NCBI GenBank assembly: GCA_020638495.1
Contig: JACKIN010000025.1
Span: forward strand, 1-22,859
DNA: 22,859 nucleotides
Direction: 5' to 3'
DNA from: Geminicoccaceae bacterium
Lineage (GTDB): Bacteria; Pseudomonadota; Alphaproteobacteria; Geminicoccales; Geminicoccaceae
The translations under genes and the position numbers were made by a program. Shown here piece after piece: positions 14,907-22,826 of the stretch (position 1 is the stretch's first letter; each line of letters opens with the position of its first letter). The notes under the pieces were generated by a model. The model was given only the letters and a program-made list of their open reading frames with translations, had not been told where the DNA came from and made no database searches.

Positions 14907-17900
14907 TCAGGCAGACGCGGAACCGCCCTTCGTCGTCGCCGGCAGCAGGCGCTCCAGCAGCCGCACCACATGCAGGGCCTGCCGCCCGGCGCCATCGGCG
15001 ATCTGGTGGCGGCAGCTCGTGCCGTCGGCCACCACGATGGCGTCCGGCTGCCGGCGCAGGGCCGGCAGCAGGCCTGCTTCCGCCATCTGCATCGAGAGGT
15101 CGTAGTGGCCGGCTTCGTAGCCGAAGCTGCCGGCCATGCCGCAGCAGGAGCTTTCGATCAGCTCGACCTTCGTCTCGGGGATCAGGCGCAGCACCTCGAG
15201 GATCGGGGCGACCGCGCCGAATGCCTTCTGGTGGCAGTGGCCGTGCAGCAGGATGGGTGCCTCGGCCGCCTTCAGCTCGAGCGTGAAGCGGCCTGCCCTG
15301 GCCTCGCGTGCCACGAACTCCTCGAACAGCAGCGCCTGCCCCGCCACGATTTCGGCCCGCGGCCCGAGACCCATGACCAGCGCCTCGTCGCGCAGGGTCA
15401 AGAGGCAGGATGGCTCGAGGCCGACGATGGCGACCCCGGCCTCCGCCAGCGGCAGGAGTGCTTCGATCAAGGCACCGGCCCTCGCCTTCGCCTGCTCGAC
15501 CATGCCGGCGGCGAGGTAGGTGCGGCCGCAGCAATGATGCCCCCCCGCCTTCTCGACCGTGTGCAACGTGTAGCCGGCGGCGCGCAGCACGCGGGCAGCC
15601 GCCATCGCATTCTCGCTCTCGAACATGCCGTTGAAGGTATCGACAAAGAGCACCGCCGCCTTGCCGCCTTCGGCAGCGGCGGCGAGCGTCGCGTCCCGGG
15701 TCGCGAACAGCGACGGATCGGTCGCTCGCCAGAAGGTGGAGCTGCGCCATTCGGGCAGGCGGCGCCGGGCCGAGAGGCCGAGCAGAATTTCGCTCGCCCG
15801 GGCAGCACCGGGCAGCCGGTCGCGCAGGTTCATGAGCCACGGGACCCGGCTGGCGGCCCGCGCGTAGGCCGGCAGATGGGCGATCAGCCGGTCCTTCAGC
15901 GTGTAGCCGTGGCGCGCCTTGTAGTGGGCGAGGAACTCGATCTTCATGCGCGCCACGTCGACGCCGGTCGGGCATTCGCGCCGGCAGCCCTTGCAGCCGA
16001 CGCATAGATCCATCGTCTCGTAGGTCGCCTCGCTGGTGAAGGCATCGGGGCCGAGCTGGCCCGACAAGGCGAGGCGCAGGGTGTTGGCGCGGCCGCGTGT
16101 CACGTGCTGCTCGTCGCGCGTCACGCGATAGCTCGGGCACATCGTGCCGGCATCGAGCTTGCGGCAATGGCCGTTGTTGTTGCACATCTCGACGGCCTTG
16201 GCGAAGCCGCCGGCGGGATCACCGCCGGTGCCGGGCGGCGTGGTCGCTTCCGTGACCGGGTCGTTCCGGACGTCCCAGGCCGACCAGTCGAGCTTCGTCT
16301 CCAGGGGGACGACCCGGTAGGGCCGCAGGCTGTCGGGCGGCGCGAAGCGGAAGAGCGCCCTGTCGTCCATGCGCGGCGGATCGATGATCTTGCCGGGGTT
16401 AAAGAGGCCGATCGGGTCGAGCTCCTGCTTGATGGCGCGGAAGGCTTCCACGAGCGCCGGGCCGAACTGCCAGGCGATCCATTCGCCGCGGCTGAGGCCG
16501 TCGCCGTGCTCGCCGCTGAAGGAGCCCTTGCACTTGCGCACGAGCTCGGCGGCCTCCTCGGCGATGGCGCGCATCCTCGCAGCGCCACCCCCCGGCCCGG
16601 CCTCGCGCATGTCGAGGATCGGGCGGACGTGGAGCGCGCCGACCGAGGCATGGGCGTAGTACGTGCCGCGGGTGCCGTGCCGCGCGAACACCTCGGAGAG
16701 CGCGTCGGTGTAGTCGGCGAGGTGCTCGAGCGGCACCGCGCAATCCTCGACGAAGCTGACCGGCTTGCCATCGCCCTTGATGCTCATCATGATGTTGAGG
16801 CCGGCCTTCCGCACCTCCCAGAGGTCCTTCTGCGCCGTGTCGTCGGCCATCTTCACCACGCTGCCGGGCAGCGAGAGATCGCCCATCAGCTCGTCGAGCC
16901 GGTCCAGCTGCGGCACCAGCGCCGTCTTGTCCTCGCCGGCGAACTCGACCAGCAGGATCGCCGCCGGCTCGCCGATCAGGGCGGTTTCCATGACCGGCCG
17001 GAAGGCCGGGTTGGCGAGGGCGAGGTCGATCATGGTCCGGTCGACCAGCTCGACCGCGACGGGGCCCAGCTTGACGATGTGCTGCGCCGCGCTCATCGCC
17101 GCCCGGAAGGTCGGGAAGTTGACCACGCCCAGCACCTTGCCGCGCGGCAGCTCCGAGAGGCTGAGCGTCAGGCTCCGGGTGCAGGCCAGCGTGCCTTCGG
17201 ACCCGACCAGCAAATGGGCGAGATTGACGCTGCTGTCGGCGGTGTAGGGCCGCTCGCTCCGGTTGTGGAAGATGTCGAGGTTGTAGCCGCCGACCCGGCG
17301 CAGCACCCGCGGCCAGCGCTCTTCGATCTCGGCGCGATGCTGCGCCGCCAGCCGCTCGACGAAGCCGGCGATCGCAGCACCGCGTCCGCCCAGCCCCGCC
17401 ACCGGCCCGAGCTCGACCAGCTCGCCATCCGACAACCAGGCGGTGATGCCCTCGACGTTGTGCACCATGTTGCCGTAGGCGATCGAGCGCGAGCCGCAGG
17501 AATTGTTGCCGGCCATGCCGCCGAGGGTGGCCTGGGCGCTGGTGGAGACGTCGACCGGGAACCAGAGCCCGTGCCGCTTCAGCTCGGCGTTCAGGTGATC
17601 GAGCACGACGCCCGGCTCGACCACGACCGAGCGGGCCTCGACATCCAGCTCGCGGATGCCGCGAAGATGCTTGCTGTTGTCGATCACCAGGGCAGCACCG
17701 ACGGTCTGGCCGCATTGGCTGGTGCCGCCGCCGCGCGGCAGCACCGGCACCTTCAGGTCGCGGGCGATGTCGATCGCCGCCCTGATGTCCCGCTCGCTCT
17801 TCGGCACCAGCACGCCGACCGGCATGATCTGGTAGATCGAGGCGTCCGTGGCATAGCGGCCGCGCGACGGCGCGTCGAACAGCACCTCGCCCTCGGTCTG

Positions 17901-17981
17901 GCTGCGCAGCAGGCGCGCCAGGCGCTCGCTCACGTCGCTGGACGGGGTGGCGGGCAGCCGATCGGCGGCGCTGGTCGACAT
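14907..17981 (-). CDS. FAD-linked and Fe-S-containing 2-hydroxyacid dehydrogenase (D-lactate/glycolate/2-hydroxyglutarate dehydrogenase type)
   Basis: A 1024-residue fusion protein. The N-terminal FAD-binding domain shows PRGGGTSQCGQ (82-92) and GGMAGNNSCGSR. A GlcD/D-lactate dehydrogenase-type cap domain follows, containing EHGDGLSRGEW. A ferredoxin-like Fe-S region has CNNNGHC, GTMCPSYR and CVGCKGCRRECP. The C-terminus carries two cysteine-rich CCG motifs (HHCCGRTYLA and SSCCGMAGSFGYEAGHYD). It is expected to oxidise a D-2-hydroxyacid and pass electrons through the Fe-S clusters to the respiratory chain. ATG at 17981 has GGGAG 9 nt upstream. It is divergent from the serine-glyoxylate-type aminotransferase 120 nt away, which suggests that glycolate or a related hydroxyacid could be its substrate; this is an inference. 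Confidence 0.92.
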   Translation of the reverse strand: MSTSAADRLPATPSSDVSERLARLLRSQTEGEVLFDAPSRGRYATDASIYQIMPVGVLVPKSERDIRAAIDIARDLKVPVLPRGGGTSQCGQTVGAALVIDNSKHLRGIRELDVEARSVVVEPGVVLDHLNAELKRHGLWFPVDVSTSAQATLGGMAGNNSCGSRSIAYGNMVHNVEGITAWLSDGELVELGPVAGLGGRGAAIAGFVERLAAQHRAEIEERWPRVLRRVGGYNLDIFHNRSERPYTADSSVNLAHLLVGSEGTLACTRSLTLSLSELPRGKVLGVVNFPTFRAAMSAAQHIVKLGPVAVELVDRTMIDLALANPAFRPVMETALIGEPAAILLVEFAGEDKTALVPQLDRLDELMGDLSLPGSVVKMADDTAQKDLWEVRKAGLNIMMSIKGDGKPVSFVEDCAVPLEHLADYTDALSEVFARHGTRGTYYAHASVGALHVRPILDMREAGPGGGAARMRAIAEEAAELVRKCKGSFSGEHGDGLSRGEWIAWQFGPALVEAFRAIKQELDPIGLFNPGKIIDPPRMDDRALFRFAPPDSLRPYRVVPLETKLDWSAWDVRNDPVTEATTPPGTGGDPAGGFAKAVEMCNNNGHCRKLDAGTMCPSYRVTRDEQHVTRGRANTLRLALSGQLGPDAFTSEATYETMDLCVGCKGCRRECPTGVDVARMKIEFLAHYKARHGYTLKDRLIAHLPAYARAASRVPWLMNLRDRLPGAARASEILLGLSARRRLPEWRSSTFWRATDPSLFATRDATLAAAAEGGKAAVLFVDTFNGMFESENAMAAARVLRAAGYTLHTVEKAGGHHCCGRTYLAAGMVEQAKARAGALIEALLPLAEAGVAIVGLEPSCLLTLRDEALVMGLGPRAEIVAGQALLFEEFVAREARAGRFTLELKAAEAPILLHGHCHQKAFGAVAPILEVLRLIPETKVELIESSCCGMAGSFGYEAGHYDLSMQMAEAGLLPALRRQPDAIVVADGTSCRHQIADGAGRQALHVVRLLERLLPATTKGGSASA

Positions 17982-18101
17982 GCTCTCTGGCTCCCCGGCC
18001 CGGCCCTGCGGGGCACCCCCGGCGCCGCCAATGGACAGGTGCGCTGCGTCCGACCTAGGTTCAGTCGGTCGACGACGCAAGCGCAATGCAGGAAAGACGC
18101 C
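17982..18101. promoter_or_regulatory. divergent promoter region between dehydrogenase and aminotransferase genes
   Basis: These 120 nt must hold the start signals for both divergent genes. A GC-rich half (17990-18045) is followed by a sequence with the palindrome CCTAGG near 18055. No consensus promoter or clear operator could be assigned by eye. Confidence 0.35.
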
Positions 18102-19331
18102 ATGATCAGGTTCAGCAACGCCCCGAGCGGCCGCCACTTCCTGCAGATCCCCGGGCCGACGAACGTGCCGGATCGCGTCCTCAGGGCCATCGACAACCCG
18201 ACCATCGACCACCGCGGGCCGGAGTTCGGGGCCCTCGGCCGCAAGGTCGTGTCCGACCTCAAGACCGTCTTCAAGACCGAGCAGGACGTGGTGATCTACC
18301 CCGCCTCCGGCACCGGCGCCTGGGAGGCCGCCCTGGTCAACACGCTCTCGCCGGGCGACCGGGTGCTGATGTTCGAGACCGGGCATTTCGCGTCGCTCTG
18401 GCGCGAGCTCGCAGAGCGGCTGGGCCTCGAGGTCGAGCTCCTCGCCGGCGACTGGCGGCACGGCGTCGATCCGGCCCTGGTCGAGGCGCGGCTGGCCGAG
18501 GATCGCCGCCATGCCATCAGGGCCGTCATGGTGGTGCACAACGAGACCTCGACCGGTGTCACCAGCCGCGTCGCCGCCGTCCGCCAGGCGATCGATGCGG
18601 CCGGGCACCCGGCACTCCTCATGGTCGACACGATCTCCTCGCTCGCCTCGATCGACTACCGCCACGACGAGTGGGGCGTCGACGTCACCGTGGCCGGCTC
18701 GCAGAAGGGCCTGATGCTGCCACCGGGCCTGTCGTTCAACGCGATCAGCGCCAGGGCGCTGGCGAGCCAGAAGACGGCGCGGCTGCCCCGCAGCTACTGG
18801 GACTGGGCGCCGATGCTCGCCGCCAACCGGACCGGCTATTTCCCCTACACGCCGGCGACCAACCTGCTCTACGGGCTGCACGAGGCCCTGGCGATGCTGC
18901 TGGAGGAAGGGCTCGAGAACGTCTTCGCACGGCACGACCGTCATGCGGAGGCGACCCGCAGGGCCGTACTAGTCTGGGGGCTCGAGATCCTCTGCGCCGA
19001 CCCGGCGGAATATTCGAGCGCCCTCACAGCGATCGTCATGCCGGCCGGCCACGATGCCGACGCGTTCCGCAAGGTGACCCTGCAGGCCTTTGACCTCTCG
19101 CTCGGCGCCGGCCTGTCGAAGCTGGCCGGCAAGGTGTTCCGCATCGGCCATCTCGGCAGCTTCAACGACCTGATGCTGATGGGCACGCTCTGCGGCGTCG
19201 AGATGGGCCTGGGCCTCGCCGGCGTGCCACACGAGAAGGGCGGCGCACAGGCGGCGATGGCCTGCCTGGCGGCGCCCGCGCGGCTGCCGAAGGTGGAGCG
19301 GGCGCGCGCCCGGTCGAAAGCGCCCGCGTAA
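18102..19331 (+). CDS. serine-glyoxylate/alanine-glyoxylate-type aminotransferase (class V)
   Basis: A 409-residue PLP enzyme of the class V family. The N-terminal PGPTNVPDRVLRAI segment, the YPASGTGAWEAAL cofactor loop (66-78), D176 in MVDTISS (pyridine nitrogen partner) and the PLP lysine K202 in GSQKGLMLPPG are the marks of serine-glyoxylate aminotransferases. The reaction expected is transfer of an amino group from serine or alanine to glyoxylate, giving glycine. AGGAAAG lies 5 nt before ATG 18102. The C-terminal 25 residues are Arg/Ala/Lys-rich and may be a lineage-specific tail. The gene ends 15 nt before the tRNA-like attachment site, so it is the last chromosomal gene left of the island. 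Confidence 0.9.
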   Translation: MIRFSNAPSGRHFLQIPGPTNVPDRVLRAIDNPTIDHRGPEFGALGRKVVSDLKTVFKTEQDVVIYPASGTGAWEAALVNTLSPGDRVLMFETGHFASLWRELAERLGLEVELLAGDWRHGVDPALVEARLAEDRRHAIRAVMVVHNETSTGVTSRVAAVRQAIDAAGHPALLMVDTISSLASIDYRHDEWGVDVTVAGSQKGLMLPPGLSFNAISARALASQKTARLPRSYWDWAPMLAANRTGYFPYTPATNLLYGLHEALAMLLEEGLENVFARHDRHAEATRRAVLVWGLEILCADPAEYSSALTAIVMPAGHDADAFRKVTLQAFDLSLGAGLSKLAGKVFRIGHLGSFNDLMLMGTLCGVEMGLGLAGVPHEKGGAQAAMACLAAPARLPKVERARARSKAPA

Positions 19332-19345
19332 GTTAATGAATCAGT

Positions 19346-19397
19346 TGGTGCGCCCCCCCCGGGGACTCGAACCCGGAACCCGCGGATTAAAAGTCCG
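19346..19397 (-). other. attachment site: 3' half of a tRNA-Lys(UUU) at the left island junction
   Basis: Read on the minus strand, this segment has an anticodon loop CTTTTAA with UUU anticodon, a T-loop TTCGAGT and a terminal CCA (19346-19348), which is the 3' half of a tRNA-Lys. The bases beyond 19397 do not continue into a D-arm or 5' acceptor strand, so this is a fragment. Tyrosine integrases typically recombine between anticodon loop and 3' end, leaving such a fragment at one junction and a complete tRNA at the other. Between T-loop and discriminator there are 15 nt rather than 12, the excess lying in a C8/G8 run, so the copy is degenerate or carries a homopolymer error. Confidence 0.75.
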
Positions 19398-19405
19398 TCT
19401 ATCGG

Positions 19406-19500
19406 ATTTTTCTCACATATTCTGCTATTTTCTCGGGGCGACCATACAGCATTTTCTCAGCAACTTGACCCTCCTCTGCAATTCTCGACTATTTTCTTTC
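19406..19500 (+). repeat. repeated ATTTTCTC motifs next to the attachment site (candidate integrase arm sites)
   Basis: ATTTTTCTC (19406-19414), TATTTTCTC (19426-19434), ATTTTCTC (19451-19458) and TATTTTCTTT (19490-19499) recur on one strand in an AT-rich stretch between the tRNA fragment and the integrase gene. Spacings are about 20, 24 and 40 nt. This is the place and layout expected for arm-type binding sites of a tyrosine integrase, but binding is not shown. Confidence 0.45.
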
Positions 19501-20841
19501 ATACTGTCATGGGGTACCACCAAGCGCGAAAGGTACCACCGATTCCACCCGCGGACTGCGGCAGAGAGGGTCACTTCGGTGCTCACCAAGCGCCTTGCCG
19601 ACACCGCCGAGCCGTTCCTCGGCGAGGATGGCCGATCCCGCGAAACCGTGCTCTGGGACGCGAGCGTGGCGGGCTTCGGCCTGCGCGTCTCCCCGGTTGG
19701 CGCCAAGGCGTTCATCCTCAAATATCGAGCCGGCCGCGGCCGTGATGCTACGCTGCGCAAGGTGACCATAGGCCGCTACGGCTCGCCGCACACGGTCGAG
19801 ACGGCCCGGCGGGAGGCGCGGCGGCTGCTCGGTATCGTCGCGGCTGGCGGCGATCCCGCGGGCGATAAGGCCGAGAAGCGGCGCGACCAGCGGTCCGGCA
19901 AGGCCACCAGGGGCTCCGTGGCACGTGCCTGCCAGGAATGGCTGCGGCGCGCGACCAGGCCGGCAACCGCACCGCCACAGAGGTAGCGCGGATCATGGAA
20001 AGAGAGGTGTTGCCGTACATCGGCGACGGCGACCTCGCCAGCATCCGCAAGCGCGACATCATCGAGATTATCGACCGGGTGGCCGACCGTGGCGCCACAG
20101 TGCGGGCGAACCGCGTGCTCGCCTGGATGCGGCGCTTCCTGAACTGGTGCGCCGCACGCGACCTGATCGACGCCAATCCGGCTCAATTCGTCGAGAAGCC
20201 CAGCCGCGAGACGCGCCGCGAACGGGTGCTCGACGACGGCGAGATCGACTTGATCTGGCGGGCGCTCGATGCGTCGCCCCAGCCCTTTCGCGACGGGCTT
20301 CGGCTGCTAATCCTGACGGCTGCGATGCGGGATGAGATCTTCGGCGCGCGCTGGTCCGAGCTGGACGAGGCCGGCCGGTGCCTGAAGCTCCCGGCCGAGC
20401 GCAGCAAGAGCGGAACGGCTCGAATCATTCCCCTGTCGCCGCCCGCATTGGCCATCGTCGAGGCACTGCCGCGGTTCGGCGCGAACGCCGATCGCGGGCT
20501 GCTGACCAGGTGCGGCAAGAAGCCGTTCTCCAACTTCGGCCACAACAAGACGGCGCTCGACGGGGCGGCTCCCCTGCCCGACTGGCGGCTGCACGATCTG
20601 CGGCGCACGGCTGCCACCGGGATGCAGCGCCTCGGCTTTCGGCTCGAAGTGATCGAGGCTGCCCTCGGCCACGTCGGCGGATCGCGAGCCGGCATCGTCG
20701 GCGTCTACCAGCGCCATGCCTTCCACGACGAGACCCGCGAGGCTCTAGACCGAATTCCTAAAAGATAGAATCATTTCAGGGATTCCCAACTCTTGATAGA
20801 TGTGATTCAAGCTGTTGGCTGGACGAGGAGGCCATCCACGG

Positions 20842-21782
20842 ATGCCACGTCCCTATTCGAACGATCTACGCCGGAAGGTTGTCGATACGGTCCGGTCCGG
20901 CGTATCGCGCCGGCAGGCTGCCGGGCTGTTCAAGGTGAGCGTCAGCTTCGTCATCAAGCTGCTGCAGCGGGTGCAGGCGACCGGTGACGTGTCGCCGGCG
21001 CAGTTCGGCGGCTACAAGGTCTCGCCGCTGGTGGCGCACGAGGCGGACTTGCGGTGCTGGGTTGCCGAGCGTTCGGAGATCACCATCGCCGAGCTGCAGG
21101 TGCTTCTGTCGGACCGCGGCACGAGGACGAGCCCGGCGGCCCTTGCGAGGTTTCTCGCCAAGCTGGGCCTGACGCGAAAAAAAAGACGGCAAGAGCCGCC
21201 GAGCAAGCGCGCGAAGACGTCGCCGCGGCCCGCCAGGCATGGGTCGGCTGGCAGCGCGGGCTGAACCCGGCAAGCCTCGTCTTTGTCGACGAAACCTGGA
21301 CCTCCACCAACATGGCGCCGCGCTATGGGCGTGGCCCGAAAGGCCAGCGGGTCGATGGCATCGCCCCACACGGCCATTGGAAGACGACCACCTTCATCGC
21401 CGCGCTTCGACACGATCGGATCACCGCACCCTGCGTGTTCGACGGACCGATCAACGGCGCCGCCTTCCGCGCCTGGACCGAGCAGGCGCTCGCGCCGACG
21501 CTCGAGCCTGGCGACATCGTCATCCTCGACAATCTCGGCAGCCACAAAGTGGCCGGCGTCAAACAGGCGATCGAGGCGCGTGGTGCCGAACTCGTCTACC
21601 TGCCGCCTTACAGCCCCGACCTCAATCCGATCGAGCAGGTCTTCGCCAAGCTCAAGCATCTCTTGCGCAAGGCCAGCGCCCGAACCGTCGATGCCCTGCA
21701 CGACGCCATCGGCAAGCTTCTGCACGAGTTCTCGACCCAGGAATGCCGAAATTACATCACAAACTCGGGCTATCCCAAGTAA
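20842..21782 (+). CDS. IS630-family transposase, two frames joined by a probable -1 frameshift
   Basis: The N-terminal part (ATG 20842, MPRPYSNDLRRKVVD) carries a helix-turn-helix and ends in its own frame at 21264. The C-terminal DDE domain continues in the -1 frame: first D in VFVDET, second D in VILDNLGSHK, E in NPIEQVFAKLK, stop TAA at 21780-21782. The frames meet at eight A residues (21177-21184) followed by G, a classic slippery run for programmed -1 frameshifting in IS elements. Slippage gives a 313-residue fusion with a complete catalytic triad. The protein cuts and joins the IS at TA targets. A fixed mutation or homopolymer error could mimic this, but the location and type fit family practice. 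Confidence 0.88.
21177..21184 (+). promoter_or_regulatory. A8 slippery sequence for -1 ribosomal frameshifting in the transposase
   Basis: Eight consecutive A bases followed by G lie exactly where the helix-turn-helix frame must pass to the -1 DDE frame. Reading LTRKK then TARAAEQ across it gives a natural IS630 transposase. It limits transposase output to the fraction of slipped ribosomes. Confidence 0.65.
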
Positions 21783-21883
21783 ACGGGAAACGCACTAGAG
21801 GCATGGGGCCGACACGTCGAGGGCATCGTGGCGCCCGACGGCGGCGCCGAGGTGGTGCCGATGCGGCGGGCGGGGGCCGGGGC

Positions 21884-22716
21884 ATGAGACGAGAAGAGAG
21901 GCGCGACGGGATACGGGCTGCCATCACGCTGAAATCCGAGATCTCTGACGAGGCTCGGGAACTGGGCAAGCGCCTACCGGGCTGCACAATAGAGGGCCGG
22001 ATCGAGATCGCCGAGCGGCTGGCCCGGCGAGCGCTCGAGGACGCCGGACTGCCGACGGTATGCGGCACCTTCAAGAGGCACGCAGATGGCAGCATCGAGC
22101 GCGTCGCGGATGACACTGAACAGGTCGTCTTCGAAGACATCCCGACTGTTGTTGACCTTGGGGAGGCCGCATGGGTTGAAGGCGATACCGGTTGGCGCCT
22201 TGTCGAGGTCAGGCCCCGGAAAGTCGAGTGGGCGCCCGACCCGGCAAGTTGGCGCCTCGTCGGGCTTACCGAGCTGGCCGAACCGGCGCCGTCGATCACC
22301 CATGATGCCGCGATGCTGCTCGGCTACGCCGCTGCGGCGCGCGATGGCATCGCCGGCGACTGTGATCCTGTCGAGCTGGCGCGACGCGCCGTGCGGCTCG
22401 GCGAGACATTCGAGGCGCTGCGGCTGTCGATTGCCAATGGCTGGCCGATGCCGGGCTGCGTGCTCGCAAGGGCGCATCCCTCGGCGGGAACTCGCGCGAG
22501 GCGATGCCGGAGGAGAATCGAGCTGCGTACGCAGATGCAATGGCCAGGGCTCGCAGGCGCGTCGAGGCGGGATTGCCGATCAAGAAATCTGAAGTCGCGA
22601 CCCATGTCGCAAAGGCTCACAAGCTGAGCGTGGAAACCGTTCGAGGCTGGCTGAAGCCGTTGCCTGATCCGCATCGCCTAACAAAGTTGGTGAGAAAGGC
22701 GCCAAGTCACCAATAA
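21884..22716 (+). pseudogene. unknown island protein, apparently frameshifted
   Basis: ATG at 21884 overlaps the integrase stop (ATGA), so it was coupled to the integrase before the IS insertion. It reads MRREERRDGIRAAITLKSEI with low-complexity-free, gene-like composition to about 22443, in frame 2. From about 22447 the natural continuation is in frame 1: DAGLRARKGASLGGNSRE, a charged helical part, then KKSEVATHVAKAHKLSVETV, which looks like a small helix-turn-helix, to TAA at 22714-22716. Frame 2 beyond the shift gives an Arg-rich tail typical of a shadow frame. Restoring one base yields about 277 residues. No family is recognised. The C-terminal helix-turn-helix hints at DNA binding, for example as an island regulator. 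Confidence 0.6.
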
Positions 22717-22826
22717 TAGCTGTTAACTGGTCGCTCGTGTTGATCGTGTCCCTGGTGGTGGTGCAGCTGACGGCGGCCATCGGCGGTTCTCCGGTAGGGT
22801 CGGGTTGCGCAGCCAATCCGAACCGG

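Larger units (their letters stand above)
20748..21795 (+). mobile_element. IS630-family insertion sequence within the integrase gene
   Basis: The element is 1048 bp, bounded by TA at 20746-20747 and 21796-21797, each within CTAG, the preferred IS630 target. Deleting the element plus one TA restores a continuous integrase reading frame, which fixes the boundaries. The ends (GACCGAATTCC and, inverted, GTGCGTTTCCC) are only partly alike; a shared GGGAT..CCC block lies further in from each end, so the terminal repeats are imperfect. It carries a single frameshifted transposase gene. Confidence 0.88.
19579..21887 (+). pseudogene. tyrosine recombinase integrase (P4/DUF4102 type), broken by a frameshift and an IS630 insertion
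   Basis: The GTG at 19579 has GAGAGGG upstream. The N-terminal arm-binding domain (LTKRLADTAEP, WDASVAGFGLRV, FILKYRAG) is in frame 1. Around 19950-19962 the reading must move to frame 3 (ARDQAGNRTATEVARIM), as if one base were missing. The catalytic domain then continues with the first arginine in MRDEIFGARW, the HDLRRTAA motif, LGHVGGSRAG and the tyrosine in VYQRH, so all visible catalytic residues are intact. At the codon for Leu in REAL the IS630 element enters, giving a false tail DRIPKR and stop at 20768. Past the element (21798 on) the true end EAWGRHVEGIVAPDGG continues to a TGA at 21885-21887. With both lesions repaired it would be about 419 residues. Confidence 0.9.

Noticed and set aside
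16104..18101. Long plus-strand open frame running into the aminotransferase
   Set aside because: It is antisense to the dehydrogenase and has shadow-frame composition; the aminotransferase starts at 18102 with its own AGGAAAG.
17982..18944. Minus-strand open frame extending the FAD/Fe-S dehydrogenase by about 320 residues upstream
   Set aside because: It lies antisense within the aminotransferase gene, which has intact PLP motifs; the dehydrogenase family begins near MSTSAADR, where a ribosome-binding sequence is present.
19346..19397. Complete functional tRNA-Lys
   Set aside because: There is no D-arm or 5' acceptor strand to the right, and the acceptor/T-stem region has three extra nucleotides.
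19336..19578. N-terminal extension of the integrase frame through the att region
   Set aside because: It would translate the tRNA fragment and AT-rich repeats; the family start LTKRLAD follows a GTG with a good ribosome-binding sequence.
22580..22816. Minus-strand open frame of 78 codons at the right end
   Set aside because: It is antisense to the repaired island gene, with no recognisable motif or ribosome-binding sequence.
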